Source: Dongia_A sp044226685 (GTDB lineage: Bacteria; Pseudomonadota; Alphaproteobacteria; Dongiales; Dongiaceae). From it: 64,000 bases of DNA. The notes under the pieces are model-generated. The model did not search any database. It saw nothing but the letters and a program-made list of their open reading frames with translations, and was not told the origin of the DNA. The position numbers and the translations under genes are program-made. Shown piece by piece: positions 32,732 to 42,334 of this stretch (position 1 is the stretch's first letter; each line of letters starts with the position of its first letter). The DNA is taken from positions 1 to 64,000 of the forward strand of contig JBGAGP010000006.1 in NCBI GenBank assembly GCA_044226685.1. Reading direction: 5' to 3'.

Positions 32732-33946
32732 TCAGGCCATCGCCTTCTTGAGGTTCTCGTCCAGCTTGTCGAGGAACTGCGTGGTCGTCATCCAGGTCTG
32801 GTCGGGCGAGATCAGCAGCGCCAGGTCCTTGGTCATGTGCCCGGCCTCGACGGTGTCGACGCAGATCTTCTCCAGCGCCTCGGCGAATTTCTGCACCTCC
32901 GGCGTGTTGTCGAACTTGCCGCGATACCACAGGCCGCGGGTCCAGGCGTAGATCGAGGCGATCGGGTTGGTCGAGGTCTGCTTGCCCTTCTGGTGCTCGC
33001 GATAGTGCCGCGTGACGGTGCCGTGCGCGGCCTCGGCCTCGATGGTCTTGCCGTCGGGCGACATCAGCACCGAGGTCATCAGGCCGAGCGAGCCGAAGCC
33101 CTGGGCCACGGTGTCGGACTGCACGTCGCCGTCGTAGTTCTTGCAGGCCCAGACGAAGGCGCCCGACCATTTCAGCGCGCTCGCCACCATGTCGTCGATC
33201 AGGCGGTGCTCGTAGACCATCTTCCGCTCCTTGAACTTGGCGGCGAATTCCTGGTCGAACACTTCCTGGAACAGGTCCTTGAAGCGGCCGTCATAGGCCT
33301 TGAGGATGGTGTTCTTGGTCGAGAGATAGACCGGCCAGCCGAGGCCGAGGCCGTAGTTGAAGCAGGCACGGGCGAAGCCGCGGATCGAATCGTCGAGGTT
33401 GTACATGCCCATGGCGACGCCGCCGCCGGGGAAATTGAACACCTCCCGCTCGATCGGCTTGCCGCCGTCGGCGGGCTCGAATTTCATGGTCAGCCTGCCC
33501 TTGCCCGGCACCACGAAATCGGTGGCGCGGTACTGGTCGCCGAAGGCGTGGCGGCCGATGACGATGGGCTGGGTCCAGCCCGGCACCAGGCGCGGCACGT
33601 TGCGGCAGATGATCGGCTGGCGGAACACGGTGCCGTCGAGGATGTTGCGGATGGTGCCGTTGGGCGACTTCCACATCTGCTTCAGGTTGAACTCCTTCAC
33701 CCGCGCCTCGTCCGGGGTGATGGTCGCGCACTTGACGCCCACGCCGTACTGCTTGATGGCGTTGGCGGAATCGATGGTCACCTGGTCACCGGTGGCGTCG
33801 CGGTGCTCGACACCCAGGTCGAAGTATTTCAGCTCGATGTCGAGATAGGGGAGGATCAGCTTCTCCTTGATGAAATGCCAGATGATGCGGGTCATCTCAT
33901 CGCCATCGAGCTCCACGACCGGAGTCTTGACCTTGATCTTCGCCAT
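32732..33946 (-). CDS. icd: NADP-dependent isocitrate dehydrogenase
   Basis: A 404-residue enzyme of the TCA cycle, oxidising isocitrate to 2-oxoglutarate with NADP. It is the dimeric eukaryote-like type usual in alphaproteobacteria: MAKIKVKTPVVELDGDEMTRI, SPNGTIRNILDGTVFR (substrate loop), NYDGDVQSDTVAQGFGSLGLM (metal Asps) and EAAHGTVTRHYR (NADP site). GGAGG is 10 nt upstream of the ATG. Confidence 0.97.
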   Translation of the reverse strand: MAKIKVKTPVVELDGDEMTRIIWHFIKEKLILPYLDIELKYFDLGVEHRDATGDQVTIDSANAIKQYGVGVKCATITPDEARVKEFNLKQMWKSPNGTIRNILDGTVFRQPIICRNVPRLVPGWTQPIVIGRHAFGDQYRATDFVVPGKGRLTMKFEPADGGKPIEREVFNFPGGGVAMGMYNLDDSIRGFARACFNYGLGLGWPVYLSTKNTILKAYDGRFKDLFQEVFDQEFAAKFKERKMVYEHRLIDDMVASALKWSGAFVWACKNYDGDVQSDTVAQGFGSLGLMTSVLMSPDGKTIEAEAAHGTVTRHYREHQKGKQTSTNPIASIYAWTRGLWYRGKFDNTPEVQKFAEALEKICVDTVEAGHMTKDLALLISPDQTWMTTTQFLDKLDENLKKAMA

Positions 33947-34069
33947 TAGGACGCTGCCTCCGAAAGACCGGCTCGGCGCGCCAGGGCGCGCCGGAACCCT
34001 TGTTGCATTGCAAAATCGGGCCGCAGGATAGCACCGCTTCCGCGGATTTCCAGCGCGACCATTCGCCCC

Positions 34070-34657
34070 CTAGATCCGCTCCGGGAAGCTCGGCTCGCGG
34101 GTCTGCGGCGATGCCTCCAGCAGGTCGAACAGCCGCCCGACGCCGGCCACGACGGAGAACAACTGGCGTGCCGCGGGACGGGCGAAGCCGTTGTCGATCA
34201 CATGGTCGATCAGGCCCAGAAAGGGGTCCCAATAGCCGGCGTGATTGATCAGCACGATCGGCTTGTCGTGCATGCCGAGCTGGCGCCAGGTGATGATCTC
34301 GAAGGTCTCGTCCAGCGTGCCCATGCCGCCGGGCAGGATCACGAAGGCGTCGGACTGGTCGAACATCATGCGTTTGCGCGTGTGCATGGTGTCGACGATC
34401 TTGAGCTCGGTCAGCCCGCGATGGCCAAGCTCGGCGCGCTCGAGGTGCTGCGGGATGATGCCCAGCACTTGCCCGCCGGCCGCCATCGTCGCATCGGCCA
34501 CGGCGCCCATCAGGCCGATCCCGCCGCCGCCATAGACCAGGCGAATGCCGCGTTCGGCCAGTTCCCGGCCGAGTTCCTTGGCGATCTCGATGAAGGTTTC
34601 GGAGGTGCCGGGCGAAGCCCCGCAATAGACGCAAACGGATTTAATCATCTCACTCAT
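34070..34657 (-). CDS. LOG family protein (TIGR00730, Rossmann fold)
   Basis: A 195-residue protein with the two LOG signatures: YGGGGIGLMGAVADA and PGGMGTLDETFE (PGGxGTxxE). Characterised members are nucleoside 5'-monophosphate phosphoribohydrolases, including cytokinin-activating LOG in plants and bacteria; the bacterial role is often in purine turnover. No neighbouring cytokinin genes. The 292-nt stretch to the next gene shows only a ribosome binding site before 34950. Confidence 0.9.
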   Translation of the reverse strand: MSEMIKSVCVYCGASPGTSETFIEIAKELGRELAERGIRLVYGGGGIGLMGAVADATMAAGGQVLGIIPQHLERAELGHRGLTELKIVDTMHTRKRMMFDQSDAFVILPGGMGTLDETFEIITWRQLGMHDKPIVLINHAGYWDPFLGLIDHVIDNGFARPAARQLFSVVAGVGRLFDLLEASPQTREPSFPERI

Positions 34658-34949
34658 ATATCATCCAAGGGGCCATCCCCTCGGCCTTTCATCTCTGTCC
34701 TTCTTGCCAGCCATGTTATGGCCGGAATCCCTCCTGGCGGCAAGGTGCGGGATTGCCGCCACAGGGTGCGGCGCGCCGGCACGGTCAGCCGGCCGGGGCG
34801 GCGCGCGGCAGGCATCCGGGCCCTGGGGTGCAGGCAAAATTCGCTGTGATTCCCGCAGGATCAAAGGGCGCGGGCTGTGACTTCGGTCTTTCTCATGCGC
34901 GGCCGGGTCTGATACTGTCCTGCAACAGGGTGGTCACAGGAGGCTGCAC

Positions 34950-36149
34950 GTGACGCGCGTGGCATTGACCGGGACAATCGGCGCCGCCGTTCTGGTGGCG
35001 GCCCTCGGTCTGTTCTTCGCCATCTACCAGCAGGACCAGGACGACACGGCCGATACGCCGCCGGCGGCGTCCACCGCGCCAGCGGACCAGGCCGTGACGG
35101 GTGGAGCCGCGACGACCGGCAGCGAGCAGACGGCCTCGACCCAGGGTGAGCAAGGTGGCGGCCAAGGGACTGGCCAGGGCGCCGCCCAGGGTGCGGCCAC
35201 CGGCGCGGAGGCTGGGGCCGGCGCGACGCCGGTGCCGCCCAGCTTCGATGTGGTGCGGGTCAATCCCAGTGGCGACACGGTGATTGCCGGCCGCGCCGAG
35301 CCCAACGCCAAGGTCACCATCCTGGACCGTGGCAACGTGCTGGGCACCGTCGATGCCGATGGGCGGGGCGAATGGGTGTTCCTGCCCGACGCGGCGCTCA
35401 ATCCGGGGGAGCATAGCTTCACCCTTGAAAGCGGCGCCGGCGAAGCGCCGAAGCAGGAATCCGACAGCACCGTCGTCGTCATCGTGCCGGAAGTGGCCAA
35501 GGACATCGCCGGGCAGCCGAGCGACCAGCCGGCCGGCGCGCTGGCCATCGAGGTGCCGAAAACCGGCGATGGCCCGACGCGGGTGCTGAACGTGCCGAAC
35601 GCCACGGCCGAAGCCGCCGCCGCCGCGCCGGCAGGTCCTGAGATCGCCGCGATCGACTACAACGCGGAGGGCCGCGCGGTGCTATCCGGGCGCGCGCCCG
35701 GCGGTGCGCGGCTGTTCGTCTATGTCGACAACAAGCCGGCGGGCGAGGCCGTGGCCGACGAGGATGGCGCCTGGTCGTTCACGCCGAAGACGGCGATCGC
35801 GCCCGGCCTGCATGTGATCCGCATCGACCAGGTCGATGGTTCCGGCAAGGTCCTGGCGCGGGCCGAAACGCCGTTCGAGCAGGCGACGTTCCCACTCGCC
35901 GCCGGGGCCGCCACGCAACCGGCGGCCACCGCGGAGACTGCCGCGGCAACGGGTCAGCAAGGTGCCGCCACCGCGGCGGGAGTCGGCACCATCGTGGTGC
36001 AGCCGGGCAATACCTTGTGGCGCCTGGCACGCGAGAGCTACGGCGCCGGCGTGCGCTACACGGTGATCTACGAGGCCAACAAGGAACAGATCACCAATCC
36101 CAACCTGATCTATCCGGGCCAGGTTTTTTCGGTTCCAGCCGAGAACTGA
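34950..36149 (+). CDS. Membrane-anchored LysM protein with bacterial Ig-like domains
   Basis: A 399-residue protein: an N-terminal membrane anchor (residues 8-26), a Gln/Gly/Ala/Thr-rich linker (about 30-95), two Ig-like domains (starting FDVVRVNPSGDTVIAGRAEP and YNAEGRAVLSGRAPGGARLF), another Ala/Thr-rich linker, and a C-terminal LysM (VVQPGNTLWRLARESYGAG to PGQVFSVPAE). Probably binds periplasmic peptidoglycan. Starts with GTG, with AGGAGG 6 nt upstream. The domain order resembles YgaU-like Rhodospirillales proteins; function unknown. Confidence 0.85.
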   Translation: MTRVALTGTIGAAVLVAALGLFFAIYQQDQDDTADTPPAASTAPADQAVTGGAATTGSEQTASTQGEQGGGQGTGQGAAQGAATGAEAGAGATPVPPSFDVVRVNPSGDTVIAGRAEPNAKVTILDRGNVLGTVDADGRGEWVFLPDAALNPGEHSFTLESGAGEAPKQESDSTVVVIVPEVAKDIAGQPSDQPAGALAIEVPKTGDGPTRVLNVPNATAEAAAAAPAGPEIAAIDYNAEGRAVLSGRAPGGARLFVYVDNKPAGEAVADEDGAWSFTPKTAIAPGLHVIRIDQVDGSGKVLARAETPFEQATFPLAAGAATQPAATAETAAATGQQGAATAAGVGTIVVQPGNTLWRLARESYGAGVRYTVIYEANKEQITNPNLIYPGQVFSVPAEN

Positions 36150-36245
36150 GCGCCTTGGGGCGCCGCGGCGCGTGCGCTTCGCGCGGCGATCTGGCGCGCG
36201 ATATCGTTACGATGAAACTTGAGCCCGGTGCAATTGGAGCCGGCG

Positions 36246-36722
36246 CTATTGGACCGAGGCCGGGTTCGTGACCGCCGCCGCGTGCGGCCATTTCGGCAGG
36301 ATGTCGCGCAGCACCAGCAGATAGGGCCGCACCTCCAGGATGAGCCCGGCGGCGGCGGCGAGCAGGGTGGTCGGGGTCCAGGGCTCGGCGATCTCGGCGC
36401 GGCCGACGCAATAGATCCGCTTCTGCCGCGACACCATGAGGCGGCAAGCGGGCACGCCCTGGCTGGCGCGGATGATGGCATGGGCGCTGTCGCGCAACTC
36501 GACGCCCTCGGCGGTATAGGGGTCGCTGCCGATATCGGCGGAAATCTGCAGCACCGGACCGGACTCGATAAGCCGGGTATTGGCCGAGAAGGTCAGGCCA
36601 TAGGCATGAAAAGAAAACGCGACGTTGGTCTTGCTGTTGGAAAGGGCCACGGTGCCGTCGGGCAGGAAATCGAGCCCGTGCAACTCGTCTGGCGCGGGGT
36701 TGCTGCTGGTGTTCGGCATCAT
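36246..36722 (-). CDS. Hypothetical protein
   Basis: A 158-residue protein not matched to a family I know. No signal peptide; a Cys-containing basic stretch (CRLMVSRQKRIYCVGR) near 90-105, then a hydrophobic stretch LLAAAAGLILEV and LLVLRDIL, which might form a membrane-associated helical hairpin. Codon bias supports coding on this strand. Convergent with the LysM gene, divergent from psd. Confidence 0.55.
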   Translation of the reverse strand: MMPNTSSNPAPDELHGLDFLPDGTVALSNSKTNVAFSFHAYGLTFSANTRLIESGPVLQISADIGSDPYTAEGVELRDSAHAIIRASQGVPACRLMVSRQKRIYCVGRAEIAEPWTPTTLLAAAAGLILEVRPYLLVLRDILPKWPHAAAVTNPASVQ

Positions 36723-36892
36723 GGTCGCCGCCTGGGCCTGGATCGAATGGTGAACAGCGGCGATGGTAGCGGCGGGATCATTAATTAACCCTGAAAGTGA
36801 CAGACCGGGCCGGTCACCGGGCGAAACCGGCGGCTTTCCCCGCCAGGCCGCCGGACCGTGGGTGGAAATGCGCGTGACCCCTCCCCAAATCT

Positions 36893-37654
36893 ATGGCAGA
36901 TCAAGCTTCTAGCGAGCGCCCAGCCGAGCTGCGGGGAGTCGCGCCGCGCTGCAATGAGGTGGCCTCCTTGTCGACCTTCACGGTCCCGCCGATCCATCGA
37001 GAGGGCTGGCGATTCGTCGCCCTGTTCGCCGCCGCCGCGGCGGTGCTGTTCTATCTCTGGCAGCCCTTGGGCTGGGTCGGGGTGATCCTCACGCTGTGGT
37101 GCGCCTATTTCTTCCGCGACCCGGCGCGGGTGACGCCCAGCCGGGACGGGCTGGTGATCTCGCCCGCGGACGGCGTGGTGCAGATGATCCAGCCGGCGAT
37201 CCCGCCGGCCGAACTGGGCATGGATCAACGGCCGCTGACGCGCGTTAGCATCTTCATGAACGTGTTCGACGTGCACGTGAACCGGGCGCCGATCGACGGC
37301 GAGGTCATCGCGCTCGCCTATCGTCCCGGCAAGTTCCTCAACGCGGCGCTGGACAAGGCGAGCGAGCACAACGAGCGCCAGTCCATCCACCTGCGCACGC
37401 GCGACGGCCTCAATATCTGCATGGTGCAGATCGCCGGGCTGGTGGCGCGGCGCATCAAATGCGACCTGGTGGCCGGGCGCAACGTGCGCGCCGGCGAGCG
37501 GGTCGGCCTGATCCGCTTCGGCAGCCGGGTCGATGTCTACCTGCCCGACGGCATCGCGCCGCTGGTCTGTGTCGGGCAGCGGGCGGTGGCCGGGGAGAGC
37601 GTGCTGGCCGACATCAGGTCCGAGGAATCGTCGCGGCTTGGCGAAGAACGGTGA
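36893..37654 (+). CDS. psd: Phosphatidylserine decarboxylase proenzyme
   Basis: A 253-residue short-type PSD, making phosphatidylethanolamine from phosphatidylserine. Features: two N-terminal helices (about 42-78), FFRDPAR, VSIFMNVFDVHVNRAP (catalytic His), and the self-cleavage site in GLIRFGSRVDVYLP, where the Ser becomes the pyruvoyl group. The N-terminal 25 residues are not conserved; a TTG at 36968 with GAGG upstream is an alternative start. Ahead of pssA, the preceding enzyme in the pathway, by 36 nt. Confidence 0.93.
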   Translation: MADQASSERPAELRGVAPRCNEVASLSTFTVPPIHREGWRFVALFAAAAAVLFYLWQPLGWVGVILTLWCAYFFRDPARVTPSRDGLVISPADGVVQMIQPAIPPAELGMDQRPLTRVSIFMNVFDVHVNRAPIDGEVIALAYRPGKFLNAALDKASEHNERQSIHLRTRDGLNICMVQIAGLVARRIKCDLVAGRNVRAGERVGLIRFGSRVDVYLPDGIAPLVCVGQRAVAGESVLADIRSEESSRLGEER

Positions 37655-37690
37655 TTGCGGCACTCTAGGTTGATCCAGGAGGGCAAGACG

Positions 37691-38521
37691 ATGCGACGCA
37701 CACGATTGCGGGATCATTCGATCAATCGCCTGATCCCGAACATGCTGACCCTGTTCGCGCTCAGCGCCGGGTTGACGTCGATCAAGTTCGCGCTGGACGG
37801 ACGGTGGGATCACGCCTGCATCTCCATCATCGTGGCCGCGCTGTTCGACGCGCTGGACGGCCGCATCGCCCGGCTGCTCGACAGCACCAGCAAGTTCGGC
37901 GCCGAGCTGGATTCGCTCTCCGACTTCATCGCCTTCGGCGTGGCGCCGTCGATCATCCTCTATGTCTGGACCATGGATCAGGCCGGCCGCATCGGCTGGG
38001 GCTGCTCCATGCTGTTCAGCGCCTGCATGGCGTTGCGCCTGGCGCGATTCAACACCAAGCTCGACAATGCGGATGTCCCGGCCTGGACCTCGCGCTTCTT
38101 CACCGGCGTGCCGGCGCCGGCGGGGGCCGGGTTGGTGCTGCTGCCGCTGATCGCCTTCAACGAATACGGCACCGGGCTGGCGGATGAGCCGGCGCTGGTC
38201 GGCATCTGGATGGTCATCGTTTCCGGCCTGCTGGTCAGCCGCATTCCAACCTTCTCGTTCAAGCGGCTGGCGATCACCCAGCGCTGGGTGCTGCCGGCCA
38301 TGGTGATCGTCACCGTCTTCGTGGCGCTGCTGGCGAGCGAAACCTGGAACACGATCCTGGTCTGCGGCCTGCTCTACCTGGCCTCCATCCCGTTCAGCCA
38401 CCGGCAGTTCCAGCGGTTGTCGATGCAACGCCCGCATGCGGCGAGCGTCGATCATCGTGTCGGGCTGGATCATGGCGGCGATCATGGGCAGGACCGCGGG
38501 CAAGACCGGGGCCAGCACTGA
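37691..38521 (+). CDS. pssA: CDP-diacylglycerol--serine O-phosphatidyltransferase
   Basis: A 276-residue membrane enzyme making phosphatidylserine. The CDP-alcohol phosphatidyltransferase motif DGRIARLLDSTSKFGAELDS continues to a final Asp, matching DGx2ARx8Gx3Dx3D. About eight hydrophobic segments. AGGAGGG lies 7 nt before the ATG at 37691, a better start than 37655. Odd: the last 30 residues are a His/Asp/Gly/Gln-rich tail (HGGDHGQDRGQDRGQH) not typical of the family. Confidence 0.93.
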   Translation: MRRTRLRDHSINRLIPNMLTLFALSAGLTSIKFALDGRWDHACISIIVAALFDALDGRIARLLDSTSKFGAELDSLSDFIAFGVAPSIILYVWTMDQAGRIGWGCSMLFSACMALRLARFNTKLDNADVPAWTSRFFTGVPAPAGAGLVLLPLIAFNEYGTGLADEPALVGIWMVIVSGLLVSRIPTFSFKRLAITQRWVLPAMVIVTVFVALLASETWNTILVCGLLYLASIPFSHRQFQRLSMQRPHAASVDHRVGLDHGGDHGQDRGQDRGQH

Positions 38522-38530
38522 AGCCGCCCG

Positions 38531-39133
38531 ATGCTGGATCGCGCCGCGCGGCGGCTGGTTGACCCAATTCTCGAATCGGTCGCGGCGCGCGCGGCGGAAC
38601 TGCGGCTGAACGCCGACCAGGTGACGATCATCGGTTTCGGCTTCGGCCTGGCGGCAATCGCCGCGATCGCCGCGCAGGCCTATCTCCTGGGGCTGGTCCT
38701 GCTGCTGCTCAACCGGCTGGCCGATGGCGTCGATGGCTGCCTGGCGCGGAAATCAGGGCCGACCGATCTCGGCGCCTATCTCGACATCGTGCTCGATTTC
38801 ATCGTGTATTCCGGCGCCGCCTTCGCCTTCGCGCTGGCGATGCGCGAAGACGCCCTGGCCGCCGCGTTCCTGATCTTTTCCTTCATGGGCACAGGATCGA
38901 GCTTCCTGGCCTTCGCGATCTTCGCGGCCAAGCGCAGCCTGCGGCCCGCGAGCGAAACGGCGAAGGGATTCTACTATCTGGGCGGCATCACCGAAGGCAC
39001 CGAGACGATCCTGCTGTTCGTCTTCGTCTGCCTGATGCCGGGCTATTTCCCGATCGCGGCCTACGTCTTCGGCACACTGTGCTGGCTCACCACGCTGGGC
39101 CGCATCGGCGCCGCGGTCCAGCGCCTCAGGTAG
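38531..39133 (+). CDS. CDP-alcohol phosphatidyltransferase family protein
   Basis: A 200-residue membrane protein with a second copy of the CDP-alcohol phosphatidyltransferase motif: DGCLARKSGPTDLGAYLDIV followed by LD. The acceptor alcohol is unknown. It starts 9 nt after pssA, so psd, pssA and this gene form a phospholipid operon. Similar small proteins occur next to psd/pssA in other alphaproteobacteria. Confidence 0.87.
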   Translation: MLDRAARRLVDPILESVAARAAELRLNADQVTIIGFGFGLAAIAAIAAQAYLLGLVLLLLNRLADGVDGCLARKSGPTDLGAYLDIVLDFIVYSGAAFAFALAMREDALAAAFLIFSFMGTGSSFLAFAIFAAKRSLRPASETAKGFYYLGGITEGTETILLFVFVCLMPGYFPIAAYVFGTLCWLTTLGRIGAAVQRLR

Positions 39134-42100
39134 CTATTCGGCCAGGCTCTTCTCGGCCTCCGCCGGTTCCGGCGCCGCGCCGCTGCGACGCGCCCGGCGC
39201 CGTGCGCGCCAGTCATAGAAGCGGCCCTGCAGTTCCAGCGCGCAGGGCGTGAACAGCAGGGTCAGCGGCGAGGCGAACAGCACGCCGAAGGTGATGGCGG
39301 TCGCCAGCGGCGACCACCACTGCGTCGACGGCGCATTGAAGGTGATGTCGCGGGCGGTGAAGTCGATGGTCATGTGGAAGACCAGCGGCAGCAGGCCCAG
39401 CACGGTGGTGAGCTTGGTGAGGATCACCGGGCGCAGGCGCTGCACGCCGGTTACCAGCAGCGCGTCGCGGCGCGAGGCCATGGTCTTCTTCAGATGGTCG
39501 TAGGTGTCGATCAGCACGATGTTGTTGTTGACGATGATGCCGGCCAGCGCGATGACGCCGATGCCGGTCATGACGATGCCGAAGGGCTCCTGCATGATGA
39601 GCTGGCCGAACATCACGCCGATCGACGACATGACGATCGCGGTCAGGACCAGCAGCACCGAGAAGAAGCTGTTGAACTGCAGCAGCAGGATGAGCGTGAT
39701 CAGGAACATCGTGGCGCAGGCCGCAAGGCTGAGGAAGTTGGCGGATTCCGCCTGGTCCTCGTCCTCGCCGCGGAAGCTGACGTTGACGGCGGCCGGGATG
39801 CCGGAATCGCCGGCGACCCAGGCCTTGATCTGCTCCAGCTCGCCATAGGGGAGCACATCGGGCTTCAGGTTGGCCTCCACATCGATCACGCGCATGCCCT
39901 CGACGCGGCGAACCAGGGCCAGCTTCGGCTTGGCCTCGCGCTTCACGAAATTGCTCAAGGGCACCGAGCCGTTGGCGGTCGGAATGCGCAACTGGTCGAG
40001 CTCGCTGAGGTTGCGGATCGATTCCGGGAAGCGGGCGACGATGTCGATCTCGTCATCGGCATCGTCCGGGCGGTAGTCGCCGAACTTGAGGCCGCGCGTC
40101 ACCAGCTGGATCACATTGCCGACGGCGGTGACGTCGAGGCCGTATTTGGCCGCCTCGGCGCGGTCGACGGTCAATTCCCATTCGATGCCGGGGACCGGGC
40201 GCGAATCCTGCACGTCGACCAGGTTCGGCATGGATTCAAGTTTCTTGCGCACGATGCCGGCCGCCTGCTCCAGCGCCGGGAAATCCTGCGATGTCAGCTG
40301 CAGGTGGATCGGCTTGCCGCCGCTGGGGCCGCCTTCCTCCTCGGCCAGCTCGATCTGGATGCCGGGGATGGGCGCGGTCTTTTCCCGGATTTCGCCCAGG
40401 ATCGTGTCCACTTTGCGCCGCTTGTCCCAGTCGCCGAATTCCAGCGTGATCATGCCGATCACGTCCTCGGCCAGCTCCTGTCCGCCGGAGCGGCCACCGA
40501 CATCGGCCTTGGTGACGCTGTAGATGCTGCGGATCTCGTGATGCTCGGCGTTGACGGCAAGGATCTTGGCCTCGACGCTCTTCACCAGGTCGTTGCGTTC
40601 GCTGACCGACATGTTGCCGCGGGCATGGATCTGCACCTGCGCCCGTTCCGGCTCGACGTCGGGGAAGAACTCGATGCCGGCGTTCCACATCATGAAGGCG
40701 AAGACGGTCGCGAACAGGATGCCGACGCCGCCGAGGATGACCAGCGCCGGGTGCCGCAATGCGCCGCGCAGGGCGGCAAGGTAGATGCGGTCGAGGCCAC
40801 GGGCCCGCGCCAGCTGCTGCTGGGCGCTCAGGCGCTCCGCTTCGACCAGGTCGATATCCTCGCCGTTCGGCTTGCCGATCATGGCGCCGATGCACGGGAT
40901 GAAGATCATCGCCATCAACAGCGAGGCGAACAGGGTCGCGGTCAGGGTGATCGGCAGGTATTTCATGAACTCGCCGGTGGTGCCGGGCCAGAAGGCCATC
41001 GGCCCGAAGGCGGCGATGATGGTGAGGATCGACGAGGTGATCGGCCAGGCCATGCGCTTGGTCGCCTCGGCATAGGCGCTGCGCCGGTCCATGCCGTTCA
41101 GCATGCAGCGGTCGGCGTATTCGACCAGGATGATGGCGCCGTCGACCAGCATGCCGGTCGCCATGATCAGCGAGAACAGCACCACCAGGTTGATGGTGAT
41201 GCCGAAGCCGGCCAGCATCAGGATGCCGATCAGGAAGGAGCCGGGCACCGCGATGCCGACGATGATGCCGCCGCGCAGGCCGAGCGAGGCGACCACGATG
41301 ATGAGCACCAGCAGGACCGCGGTGATCAGGCTGTTCTCCAGCTCGCCCAGCATGGAGCGTATCTGCTCGGAGCTGTCCTGGGAGAAGGTGACCTTGACCT
41401 GGGGCGGCCAGGACTTGCTCTCCTCCGCGACCAGGGCGCGGACCTTGTTGATGGTCTCGATGATGTTCTCGCCGGCGCGCTTGGAGACCTCGATGCCGAT
41501 TGCCGGCAGGCCGTCGATGCGCGCCACCGATTCCGCGTCCTTGAAGGTGCGGCGGATGGTGGCGACGTCCTTGACCCGGATCACCGCGTCGCCCGCCACC
41601 TTGAGCGGCATGTCCAGAATGTCGCCGGCGGTCTCGAACAGGCCGGGCACCTTGATGGCGAAGCGGCCCTGGCCGGTATCCATGGTGCCGGCGGCGACCA
41701 GCCGGTTGGAGCGGGCGACGATGCTGCCCACCTCGTCCAGCGCCAGGCCGTAGGCTTCCAGGCGCAGCGGGTCGATCACCAGCTCGACCAGTTCCTCGCG
41801 CTTGCCGCTGATCGGCGCCTCGAGCACGGCCGGGATGCCCTCGATCTTGTCCTGCAGGCGCTCGGCCAGTTTCAGCAGCGAGCGCTCCGGCACGTCACCG
41901 GAGAGCGTCACCACCAGGACGGGGAAACGGCTGAAGGCCACTTCCTGCACGAAGGGCTCGTCGGCGTCCTCCGGCAGGTCGGGCTTCGCCAGATCGACCT
42001 GTTCGCGCACGTCGGTCAGCGCCTTGTCGATGTCGTAGCCGGCCTGGAACTCCAGCACCACCGAGCCGCCGCCGAGATAGGTCATGGAGCGGAACTCCTT

Positions 42101-42334
42101 CAACCCCTCGATCGTGCGCAGGCGCTGTTCCATCGGCCGGGCGAGCAGGCGCTCGGCATCGTCCGGCGAGACGCCCTCCAGCGACATCATCACGTAGATG
42201 AAGGGCAGCTGGATGTCCGGCCACAATTCCTTGGGCAGGTTCTTGTAGGTGATCCAGCCGGCGGCGAGCAGCAGGATCAGGCCGGCCAGCACCACCCGGC
42301 TGTTGGCGATGATGGCCTCGACCAGGCGGCTCAT
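39134..42334 (-). CDS. RND efflux pump, inner-membrane permease (HAE1/AcrB family)
   Basis: A 1066-residue RND transporter with the 1+5+1+5 helix layout and two large periplasmic loops. The TM4 proton-relay segment reads ATGMLVDGAIILVEYAD: one Asp is kept where AcrB has two (VDD), as in many divergent HAE1 proteins. Substrates are unknown. Its start overlaps the adaptor gene's stop by ATGA (42331-42334). No outer-membrane factor gene is linked, so it must share a TolC-like channel encoded elsewhere. Confidence 0.95.
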   Translation of the reverse strand: MSRLVEAIIANSRVVLAGLILLLAAGWITYKNLPKELWPDIQLPFIYVMMSLEGVSPDDAERLLARPMEQRLRTIEGLKEFRSMTYLGGGSVVLEFQAGYDIDKALTDVREQVDLAKPDLPEDADEPFVQEVAFSRFPVLVVTLSGDVPERSLLKLAERLQDKIEGIPAVLEAPISGKREELVELVIDPLRLEAYGLALDEVGSIVARSNRLVAAGTMDTGQGRFAIKVPGLFETAGDILDMPLKVAGDAVIRVKDVATIRRTFKDAESVARIDGLPAIGIEVSKRAGENIIETINKVRALVAEESKSWPPQVKVTFSQDSSEQIRSMLGELENSLITAVLLVLIIVVASLGLRGGIIVGIAVPGSFLIGILMLAGFGITINLVVLFSLIMATGMLVDGAIILVEYADRCMLNGMDRRSAYAEATKRMAWPITSSILTIIAAFGPMAFWPGTTGEFMKYLPITLTATLFASLLMAMIFIPCIGAMIGKPNGEDIDLVEAERLSAQQQLARARGLDRIYLAALRGALRHPALVILGGVGILFATVFAFMMWNAGIEFFPDVEPERAQVQIHARGNMSVSERNDLVKSVEAKILAVNAEHHEIRSIYSVTKADVGGRSGGQELAEDVIGMITLEFGDWDKRRKVDTILGEIREKTAPIPGIQIELAEEEGGPSGGKPIHLQLTSQDFPALEQAAGIVRKKLESMPNLVDVQDSRPVPGIEWELTVDRAEAAKYGLDVTAVGNVIQLVTRGLKFGDYRPDDADDEIDIVARFPESIRNLSELDQLRIPTANGSVPLSNFVKREAKPKLALVRRVEGMRVIDVEANLKPDVLPYGELEQIKAWVAGDSGIPAAVNVSFRGEDEDQAESANFLSLAACATMFLITLILLLQFNSFFSVLLVLTAIVMSSIGVMFGQLIMQEPFGIVMTGIGVIALAGIIVNNNIVLIDTYDHLKKTMASRRDALLVTGVQRLRPVILTKLTTVLGLLPLVFHMTIDFTARDITFNAPSTQWWSPLATAITFGVLFASPLTLLFTPCALELQGRFYDWRARRRARRSGAAPEPAEAEKSLAE

